Shown here one piece after another: positions 1 to 8,749 of a DNA stretch of 8,749 bases. Location: NCBI GenBank assembly GCA_001311585.1, contig BBBN01000060.1, positions 1 to 8,749 on the forward strand, in the 5' to 3' direction. This DNA comes from Thermus sp. JCM 17653. GTDB lineage: Bacteria > Deinococcota > Deinococci > Deinococcales > Thermaceae. The first letter of the stretch is position 1, and the number at the start of each line of letters is the position of its first letter. The notes below the pieces were generated by a model. The model saw only the letters and a program-made list of their open reading frames with translations. It was not told where the DNA came from and ran no database searches. The position numbers and the translations under genes are program-made.

Positions 1-450
1 TTGCCCGCTGGCTCGTGGGGGCCCGGCAGGGCCTGGCCCTTTACGCCTACCCCGAGGAGGGGGGGGTGCGGGTGGTCCTCCTAGGGCGGCTGGAGCGCCC
101 CTCGGTGCTGGCCGGGGGGGAAGGAGGTGCCCCCGGTGCCCGTGGGGCCCTGCGGTACGAGTTCCGCCTCGAGGAGGCGGGCGTTCTCCTGGACGGGAAG
201 CGCCGCCTCCCCCTCGCCCTTCCCCTTCCCGGGGAGTGGACGCCCCGGGACGGGAAGGCCCTTCTCAGGGCCTTGGCCGAGGGGAGCGGGGGCAGGCTCC
301 TGGCCCCGGAGGAGCTCCCGCAACGGGGCCCGGGCGGCCCTTCCCCTGAGGCCCTACCTCCTGGGCCTCGCCCTCCTCCTTTTCCTTTGGGAGCGCCTCC
401 TCGAGGCCCGGCGGAACCCGGGCCCGATGGGGGAGGGCCCCTTGGCCTAA
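1..450 (+). CDS. C-terminal part of a membrane-anchored protein, possibly VWA/BatA-like (5' partial, frame break)
   Basis: The reading frame is open from base 3, so the gene starts outside the window. About 100 residues of beta-rich sequence (LALYAY, VRVVLLG, ALRYEFRL) lead to 'GGRLLAPEELP', and the frame then has to change to reach a convincing end: LRPYLLGLALLLFLWERLL, one transmembrane helix, then a short basic tail and TAA at 448-450. Dropping one G from the GGGG at 325-328 joins the two frames with no stop. The arrangement of a 'GGR.L...E.L' loop followed by one C-terminal helix resembles the ends of membrane-bound von Willebrand A or glutamine-amidotransferase-like proteins common in Deinococcus-Thermus. 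This is family resemblance only, because the diagnostic domain lies upstream. If the frame is not joined, the upstream frame runs on to 566 in low-complexity Pro/Gly sequence that looks like out-of-frame translation. Confident that it is coding; the identity is weak. Confidence 0.55.
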
Positions 451-472
451 GGGCTCCGCCGCGGCGGGGCCC
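451..472 (+). terminator. GC-rich hairpin directly after the first gene
   Basis: GGGCTCCGCC (451-460) and GGCGGGGCCC (463-472) pair over ten positions with one G-U wobble. The hairpin starts on the base after the TAA stop at 448-450. A weaker second stem (GGAAG / CTTCC, about 474-485) follows. There is no clear T run, so this is a probable terminator or mRNA-end hairpin, not a textbook intrinsic terminator. The remaining bases up to 575 hold no gene. TAGGCT at 564-569, six nt before the next start codon, is a weak -10 candidate for a leaderless mRNA. Confidence 0.45.
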
Positions 473-575
473 CGGAAGGGCTTCCCTAAAGTGCGGGACC
501 TGGCCCTTCCGGTTTTCAGGTTTCTCATGTTCATCCCCGGCTTCCTTTCCCCTCCAAGGGGATTAGGCTAACCCC

Positions 576-962
576 GTGCTCCACTGGGACGACGAGCTGG
601 AACGCCGCATGGCCCCGCTCGCGGCCAAGCGGGAAGAGGAAAACCGCAAGATCGCCGAGCTAAGGGAGAAGCTTGACCGGGCCTCCTCGGAGATCTTGCG
701 CCTCCGCTACTACCTGCAAAGGCTCGAGGAGGAAAACCGCCGCCTAGCCCAGGAGGTTAGGGCGGCCCTCCTGGGGCGGGCCTGGGACCCGGCGAGGCTT
801 TCGGAGGTGCGGCAGATCCTCGAGGAGGCCTGGCTGGAGCTGGTCCTCCACGCCTCTCCCCAGGCTAGCAGGCTGGAGGCCCTTATCCGGGGCCTGGAGC
901 GCCTCCTTGCCGGCCGAACCCCTCCCCGATCTGAACGAGAACCGCCTCCCCCCGCACCGTGA
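576..962 (+). CDS. Small coiled-coil protein of unknown function
   Basis: I do not recognise this 128-residue protein. Residues about 5-65 are a strongly charged, heptad-like coiled coil (REEENRKIAELREKL, ILRLRYYLQRLEEENRRLAQE). A shorter helical region follows (LSEVRQILEEAWLEL, about 78-92; [14 protein letters not shown], about 99-112), and the tail is proline-rich (EPPPPAP). No signal peptide or membrane segment is visible. The start is GTG at 576; no good Shine-Dalgarno site lies before it, and a leaderless start is possible. Codon use is typical of the neighbours, which supports a real gene. It stands alone on the + strand, separated from the gene before it by 125 nt and a hairpin. Its last 80 nt overlap the 3' end of the convergent thioesterase, so one of the two 3' ends may be wrong. 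Confidence 0.6.
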   Translation: MLHWDDELERRMAPLAAKREEENRKIAELREKLDRASSEILRLRYYLQRLEEENRRLAQEVRAALLGRAWDPARLSEVRQILEEAWLELVLHASPQASRLEALIRGLERLLAGRTPPRSEREPPPPAP

Positions 963-1371
963 GGACCCCTTCGGCGTAGAGCTCGGTCTCCACCACCACC
1001 TTTTTCCCCTTCACCTCCTGGGGCCGGCCCAGGAGGAGGAGTTCCGGTCCCAGGGGCGTGGGCTTGAGGAAGTCCACCTTGAGGCTCGCGGTGACGAAGC
1101 GCAAGGGGGTTCCCTCCAGGGAAAGGCCCTCCGCCTGGGCCTTGGCCGCGGCGGCGGTGGCGGTGGAGTGGCAGTCCACCAGGGAGGCGAGAAGCCCCCC
1201 GTAGACGAAGCCGGGGATGGCGGTGTGGTGGGGCAAGGGGGTGAAGCGGGTCTCGCTCTGCCCTTTCTCCGGGTCCCAGTAGGTCTGGATGTGGAGGCCG
1301 TGGGCGTTCAGGTAGCCGCACCCGTAGCAGTGGGCCCACTCCGGGGGATAGTAGAGCTGGATGGCCTTCAT
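883..1371 (-). CDS. PaaI-type hotdog-fold thioesterase
   Basis: A 162-residue single-domain hotdog protein, probably hydrolysing an acyl-CoA in the cytoplasm; the substrate is not readable from sequence. Near the N-terminus (about residues 15-26) is [12 protein letters not shown], the 'C-x2-CG-x2-N-x2-GL' signature seen in one branch of the 4HBT/PaaI group. The central helix carries [13 protein letters not shown] (about residues 54-66), matching the family pattern GG-x4-L-x-D, with the Asp as likely catalytic residue. Beta strands [15 protein letters not shown] and [11 protein letters not shown] follow as expected for a hotdog. The ATG at 1369-1371 overlaps the TGA of the cobalamin-binding subunit gene (1368-1370) as ATGA, so translation is probably coupled and the enzyme likely acts in the same acyl-CoA pathway. 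The last roughly 15 residues ([10 protein letters not shown]) look non-conserved and overlap the opposite-strand gene, so the true end may be earlier or altered by an indel. Confidence 0.83.
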   Translation of the reverse strand: MKAIQLYYPPEWAHCYGCGYLNAHGLHIQTYWDPEKGQSETRFTPLPHHTAIPGFVYGGLLASLVDCHSTATAAAAKAQAEGLSLEGTPLRFVTASLKVDFLKPTPLGPELLLLGRPQEVKGKKVVVETELYAEGVLTVRGEAVLVQIGEGFGRQGGAPGPG

Positions 1372-1796
1372 GCGAGCCCCTGGGCCTTCCAGCGCTCCGG
1401 CACCGCCTGCCTCAGGAAGTCCACGATCTCCTGGGTGCTGGTCCCGGGGCCGAAGACGGCGGCCACCCCCAGCGCCTTCAGCTTGGGCACGTCCTCGTCG
1501 GGGATGATCCCTCCGCCGAAGAGGAGGATGTCCGAGGCCCCCTCTTCCTCCAGAAGCCGCTTCACCTCGCGGAAGTAGTGCATGTGGGCCCCAGAGAGGA
1601 TGGAGAGGCCGATGGCGTCCACGTCCTCCTGGATGGCGGCGGAGACGATCATCTCCGGGGTCTGGCGGAGCCCGGTGTAGATCACCTCCATTCCCGCGTC
1701 CCTCAGGGCCCGGGCCACCACCTTGGCCCCGCGGTCGTGCCCGTCCAGGCCCGGCTTGGCGATGAGCACCCGTATGCGCCGATCCACGCCCTGCAT
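1368..1796 (-). CDS. Cobalamin-binding small subunit of a split acyl-CoA mutase
   Basis: A 142-residue B12-binding domain that works as a separate chain with the large subunit encoded just upstream; together they form an adenosylcobalamin-dependent acyl-CoA carbon-skeleton mutase (usually annotated methylmalonyl-CoA mutase C-terminal domain/subunit). The base-off/His-on signature D-x-H-x2-G is present as DGHDRG at residues 18-23, where His20 would be the lower cobalt ligand. The other two landmarks of the fold are also there: S-x-L in IGLSILSG (about residues 62-69) and the GG loop in LLFGGGIIP (about 92-100). Length fits the stand-alone small subunits of archaeal and some bacterial two-part mutases. 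The start ATG at 1794-1796 has AGGAGGGG just upstream and follows the large-subunit stop by 10 nt. The 3' end overlaps the thioesterase start by ATGA. No frame break is seen here. Confidence 0.95.
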   Translation of the reverse strand: MQGVDRRIRVLIAKPGLDGHDRGAKVVARALRDAGMEVIYTGLRQTPEMIVSAAIQEDVDAIGLSILSGAHMHYFREVKRLLEEEGASDILLFGGGIIPDEDVPKLKALGVAAVFGPGTSTQEIVDFLRQAVPERWKAQGLA

Positions 1797-1806
1797 CTTA
1801 CCCCTC

Positions 1807-3461
<1,655 letters not shown>

Positions 3462-3465
3462 GGGC

Positions 3466-3473
3466 CCTCCTTT
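3466..3473 (-). promoter_or_regulatory. Strong Shine-Dalgarno site of the mutase operon
   Basis: AAAGGAGG on the - strand, four nt before ATG 3461. It is the best ribosome-binding site in the region and fixes the start of the mutase large subunit, ruling out longer readings of the open frame up to about 3650. Confidence 0.7.
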
Positions 3474-3480
3474 GCCCCTC

Positions 3481-3509
3481 AGTGTACGCTTTTTCGCCGG
3501 TGGGGAAAA
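3481..3509 (-). promoter_or_regulatory. Candidate promoter of the acyl-CoA mutase operon
   Basis: On the - strand TACACT (3486-3481) is a fair -10 hexamer (4 of 6 to TATAAT), with the weak -35 candidate TTTTCC (3509-3504) 17 nt upstream. It lies in the 98-nt gap between the czrB stop and the mutase ATG, about 19 nt before that ATG, and downstream of the hairpin that probably ends czrB transcription. The site is inferred by position and resemblance only; no operator repeat is obvious. Confidence 0.4.
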
Positions 3510-3522
3510 GAGCGTCATGCCA

Positions 3523-3554
3523 TGCCGGGATGAGGTCCCGGCAGGCCCTCCTGC
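3523..3554 (-). terminator. Tandem hairpins after czrB, probable terminator
   Basis: Two perfect inverted repeats sit six nt past the czrB stop at 3560. Read on the - strand, GCAGG-AGGG-CCTGC (3554-3541) comes first, then an eight-base-pair stem TGCCGGGA / TCCCGGCA with a five-base loop (3543-3523). The two share three bases, so they are alternative or stacked structures. A short T run (CTCTTTT) follows only about 13 nt later, so this is not a classical U-tract terminator, but the location between two transcription units fits one. Confidence 0.5.
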
Positions 3555-3559
3555 GGGGT

Positions 3560-6411
<2,852 letters not shown>

Positions 6412-6430
6412 AGCTCACCTCGTAAGTCAT

Positions 6431-6444
6431 GGAGGCCGGCCTCC
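6431..6444. repeat. 14-bp perfect palindrome upstream of gfh1
   Basis: GGAGGCCGGCCTCC is a perfect inverted repeat without spacer, 20 bp before the gfh1 start. A second interrupted palindrome, CCTTGG-C-CCAAGG, lies at 6454-6466. Both are in the 64-bp gap between the zinc-finger gene and gfh1. They could be an operator or mRNA hairpins that end the upstream transcript. In such GC-rich DNA chance palindromes are not rare, so function is unproven. Confidence 0.35.
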
Positions 6445-6475
6445 TGCCGACCTCCTTGGCCCAAGGGCCCCTTTC

Positions 6476-6836
6476 TCAGGTGAGTATACCCCGAAGGAGG
6501 ATTTCCCTCAAACGCTCGGGCTCCGCCCGGCTGGCGCAGGCCTCGGTGTCCTGGCAGAGGACCAGGTAGCGCAGGTGGGTCTCCCTGCTCCCCACGGGGT
6601 GGCGGAAAAAGCCCAGGGCGCTCCCCGAGAGGTGGCGGCGGCAGGCCTCGCACACCTGGGGCCCCCCCACGTGCCCGGGGAGGGGCTCGAGGGCCAGGCG
6701 GAGCTCGGGGGGGCCCTTCTCCACGATCACCACCCGGCCCTCCTCGTCCCGGTAGTAGAGAATCTCCTAAGGGAAGGAGGTCAGGGGAGGTGCCTGGAAA
6801 GAGCTCCAGGATCATCTCCCGCTCTTCGTGGTCCAT
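6476..6836 (-). CDS. Small zinc-finger protein, possibly FBP/FusB C-terminal-domain type (one frame break)
   Basis: A protein of about 120 residues with four cysteines in the order C-x2-C (CEAC) and C-x5-C (CQDTEAC) about 35 residues apart, separated by strand-rich sequence (GSALGFFRHPVG, HLRYLVLC). This looks like a treble-clef zinc finger, and the ending 'LVLCxDxxAC.SR' resembles the C-terminal domain of FusB/FBP proteins that bind elongation factor G. That assignment is tentative. Two readings exist. One starts at ATG 6836 (AGGGG upstream, nine nt after the dgkA stop) and needs a frame change near 6762-6772, where a TAG sits in the second frame. The other starts at one of the GTG codons at about 6736-6731 behind GAGGAGGG and gives about 85 residues with no frame change. 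The first keeps EILYYRDEEGRVVIVEK, which reads like real protein, so I prefer it. The neighbours are translation and transcription factors, in line with an EF-G-related role. Confidence 0.6.
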
Positions 6837-6845
6837 GCCCCTAGC

Positions 6846-7237
6846 TTAGTCCAAACCGAGCGAGAAGGGGGGGAGGAAGAGGTATAGGCCCAGGAGGAAG
6901 GCCAGGAAGCTGGCCACCAACACCGCCGCTGCGGCGGTGTCCTTGGCCCGCTTGGCCAGGGGGTGGTAAATGGGGCTTGCCAGGTCGGTGAGGGCCTCGA
7001 GGGCGGTGTTCACAAGCTCCAGGGAGAGGACCAAGGCGGCGAGGACGAGGATGGGGCCAGGTCCACCCCAAGCCACAGGGCGAGCCCCAGGGCCAAAACC
7101 CCCAGGAGGACCTCTATGCGGAAGTTCCGCTGGACCCGCCAGGCGTAGGCCAGGCCCTCCCAGGCGAAGGCGAAGGAGCGGAAGACCCCCTTTAGAGGGC
7201 GAGGATCCTCTCTTGGACGCGGCGGAACCCCTCCCAA
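6846..7237 (-). CDS. dgkA: DgkA-type diacylglycerol/undecaprenol kinase (one frame break, start uncertain)
   Basis: A small three-helix membrane kinase that phosphorylates diacylglycerol or undecaprenol and so returns lipid to phospholipid or cell-wall synthesis. The surface helix region is [23 protein letters not shown], the first membrane helix [16 protein letters not shown]. The catalytic signature appears as [14 protein letters not shown], matching E-x2-NTA-x-E of the family, and the second conserved block as [13 protein letters not shown], followed by the last helix. The frame breaks at the G run 7053-7056: one more base restores [23 protein letters not shown], while the uncorrected reading becomes serine-rich and meaningless. 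No ATG or GTG is found near the usual N-terminus (LKGVFRSF). The nearest candidate is TTG 7237, behind AAGGAGG, inside ybeY with a 46-nt overlap; another indel could hide the true start. phoH-ybeY-dgkA is a conserved bacterial gene order, which supports the call. Confidence 0.88.
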
Positions 7238-7610
7238 TCCTCCTCCTTCTGGTGATCGTGCCCGAGGAGATGCCAGAGGCCGTGGGCGGCCAGGACCAGC
7301 ACCTCCTCCTCCAGGGAGGCCCCCCGGGCCTCCGCCTGCCTCCTGGCGGTGTCCAGGCTGATCCAGATGTCCCCCAGGTGGGGGGGCACGAAGGGGTCCC
7401 CGGGCTCGTAGTGGGGGAAAGAGAGGACGTCCGTGGCCGCATCCTCCCCCACCACGCCCGCTTGAGGGCCCGGAGGCGGCGGTCCCCGGTGAGGATCACC
7501 GTGACCGCCTTGTCCCCCACCCCGAGCTCCCCCATGAGCCCCTCTAGGGCCCGGCGAAGCCTCGGCCTAAGCCCCCTCGGGGGCCTTTTGTTGGCCACGA
7601 TCTCCACCAC
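7192..7610 (-). CDS. ybeY: YbeY endoribonuclease / rRNA maturation factor (one frame break)
   Basis: A metal-dependent single-strand endoribonuclease for 16S rRNA 3' maturation and ribosome quality control. Joined length is about 139 residues. The zinc motif H-x3-H-x5-H is present as [11 protein letters not shown], and TDVLSFP, the other family hallmark, comes before it. The start is GTG 7610 (VVEIVANKR), with GAGGAGG ending six nt upstream; a second GTG at 7607 is the alternative. The frame breaks at the C run 7446-7450: one more base gives [22 protein letters not shown], as expected for the family. Its 5' end overlaps the corrected end of phoH by 44 nt, and its 3' end overlaps or abuts dgkA. 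Without correction it would seem fused to phoH (see findings). PhoH and YbeY are neighbours in many bacteria and act on RNA together. Confidence 0.93.
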
Positions 7611-8580
7611 GCTCGGCCTCCTCGTAGGCTTGATGATGCGGGCCACCAGGGGGTGGCGCACCACGTCGGACTCCTTGAAGTAGACGAAGGCGATGCCCTC
7701 GATGCCCTTGAGGATGCGGGTGGCCTCCACGAGGCCCGACTTTTGCTGCTTGGGCAGGTCGATCTGGGTCACGTCCCCGGTGATGACCATCTTGGAGGAG
7801 AAGCCCATGCGGGTGAGGAACATCTTCATCTGCTCCGGGGTGGTGTTCTGGGCCTCGTCCAGGATGATGAAGGCGTCATTTAAGGTTCTGCCCTCATGAA
7901 CGCTAAAGGTGCCACCTCAATGATTCCAGATTGAAGGTACTGCTCAAACCGCTCGGCGTCGATCATGTCGAAGAGGGCGTCGTAAAGGGGCCTGAGGTAG
8001 GGGTCCACCTTGGCCTGGATGTCCCCGGGGAGGAAGCCCAGCTTCTCCCCGGCTTCCACGGCGGGCCGGGTGAGGACGATGCGCTTCACCTTGCGGGCCC
8101 TGAGGTGGCTCACCGCCATGGCCACGGCCAGGTAGGTCTTGCCCGTCCCGGCGGGGCCGATGCCGAAGGTGATGTCGTGCTGGGCGATGGCCTCCACATA
8201 GCGCCTCTGCCCCGGGGTCTTGGGGCGGGAGCGGCCGGGGAGGGAGAGCTCGGCCTGGGGGGTGGTGGCCTGGTAAAGCCCTTCCCCTTCCAGGGCCAGG
8301 GCCACCGCCTGCTCCAGGGTGGGCTCGTCCAGCTCTGCCCCTTGCCGCAGGAGGGCCAGGAGGTCCCGGAGGCCCTTTCCGCCTTTCCCACCGCTTCCTG
8401 GTCCCCCAGAAGCTCCACCGCCTCCCCCCGGGCCACGAGCCTCAGGCGGTCGCCGAAGGCCTCCTTGAGGAGGGCCCGGAGCTTCTTCAGGTTCCGGTCA
8501 GCCTGGCCCAGGAAGGCCAGGGCCTCCTCGGACCTCAGGGGGATCACCACCCTTTGGGCTTCTTCAGGATCTCGTGCCAT
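7567..8580 (-). CDS. phoH: PhoH-family ATPase (three frame breaks)
   Basis: A cytoplasmic P-loop ATPase of the PhoH/YbeZ type, thought to work as an RNA helicase-like partner of YbeY. Joined length is about 338 residues, normal for the family. Residues 1 to about 100 form the KH-like N-terminal part. Walker A is GPAGTGKT (142-149), [21 protein letters not shown] follows, Walker B is [10 protein letters not shown], and the ending includes [13 protein letters not shown] and [11 protein letters not shown]. Three one-base losses are inferred on the coding strand: 8373-8375 (restores [15 protein letters not shown]), 7891-7893 (restores [19 protein letters not shown]) and about 7627-7630 (restores ARIIKAYEEAER and a TAG at 7569-7567). 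Each repair gives family-typical sequence. ATG 8580 is preceded by AAAGGGGTGAT and overlaps the gene before it by 37 nt; a GTG further in is possible. The codons over 7878-7948 are unlike the rest of the gene. Confidence 0.93.
7617..7623 (-). promoter_or_regulatory. Ribosome-binding site of ybeY inside phoH
   Basis: GAGGAGG on the - strand lies within the last codons of phoH (corrected reading AYEEAER) and ends six nt before GTG 7610. It decides the ybeY start and shows that ybeY is translated as a separate protein, even though in the sequence as given the phoH frame runs into it without a stop. Confidence 0.7.
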
Positions 8581-8749
8581 ATCACCCCTTTGAGCAGGCT
8601 TTGGCGGTCGGTGGTCAGAAGCCTCCTCGCCCCTTTGGCCCTGGGGGCTTCCTCGGGGGCCTCCTCGCGGAAGCGGACCTCCAAGGGGGTGCGTTTGGGG
8701 GAGGGGAGGCCCTCGAGGCTCCCTCCCTCTTCCCGTCGGGGCTCGAGGG
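8544..8749 (-). CDS. C-terminal part of an unrecognised protein (5' partial)
   Basis: An open frame of 67 codons enters from the right edge and ends at TGA 8546-8544, 37 nt inside phoH. The first part is low-complexity and charged (EEGGSLEGLPSP, FREEAPEEAPRAKGARR), probably a disordered linker. The end, [20 protein letters not shown] followed by KKPKGW, looks like a compact helical motif that ends the protein. I do not recognise the family. Support is the continuous frame, Thermus-like codon use and the tight overlap with phoH, which suggests translational coupling and a shared operon. The domain that would identify it is outside the window. Confidence 0.5.
   Translation of the reverse strand, partial: LEPRREEGGSLEGLPSPKRTPLEVRFREEAPEEAPRAKGARRLLTTDRQSLLKGVIWHEILKKPKGW

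Noticed and set aside
7931..8593. 220-codon open frame on the + strand opposite phoH
   Set aside because: It lies opposite a well-recognised PhoH coding sequence and its composition matches antisense translation of GC-rich DNA.

Overview
The window looks like chromosomal DNA of a Thermus species or close relative. G+C is very high, third codon positions are almost all G or C, starts are ATG or GTG behind GGAGG-type Shine-Dalgarno sites, and the proteins are Thermus-like: a Gfh1-type Gre factor with a four-aspartate tip, a CzrB-type zinc/cadmium exporter, and a split B12-dependent acyl-CoA mutase. It is ordinary housekeeping and metabolic sequence. I see no CRISPR array, insertion sequence, prophage gene, tRNA or rRNA.

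Layout. On the + strand are the 3' end of a membrane-anchored protein (1-450), a GC-rich terminator-like hairpin, and a small coiled-coil protein of unknown function (576-962). Everything else is on the - strand, read from high to low coordinates: the end of an unrecognised gene (8544-8749), phoH (7567-8580), ybeY (7192-7610), dgkA (about 6846-7237), a small zinc-finger protein (6476-6836), gfh1 (5941-6411), lysS (4469-5939), the CDF metal exporter czrB (3560-4425), a hairpin pair and probable promoter (about 3481-3554), and then the acyl-CoA mutase large subunit (1807-3461), its cobalamin-binding small subunit (1368-1796) and a hotdog thioesterase (883-1371). The thioesterase converges on and overlaps the coiled-coil gene.

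How the genes fit together. phoH, ybeY and dgkA form a widely conserved bacterial cluster concerned with RNA/ribosome quality and lipid phosphorylation. Here it runs with almost no gaps into a possible EF-G-binding-type zinc protein, the RNA polymerase secondary-channel factor Gfh1 and lysyl-tRNA synthetase, so the stretch is an information-processing cluster. The mutase pair plus thioesterase is a separate acyl-CoA operon: gaps are 10 nt and an ATGA overlap.

Two points need care. First, I infer eleven single-position reading-frame breaks in 8.7 kb, most in G or C runs and several in genes expected to be essential. This pattern points to base-call indels in the source sequence, not to pseudogenes, so the coordinates below join the frames. 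Second, the mutase large subunit has Phe and Gln at the two positions where methylmalonyl-CoA mutase uses Tyr and Arg to hold the substrate carboxylate. That combination is known from isobutyryl-CoA mutase, so a plain 'methylmalonyl-CoA mutase' label is probably wrong or at least unsafe. A 71-nt AT-rich patch inside phoH is the other local oddity.
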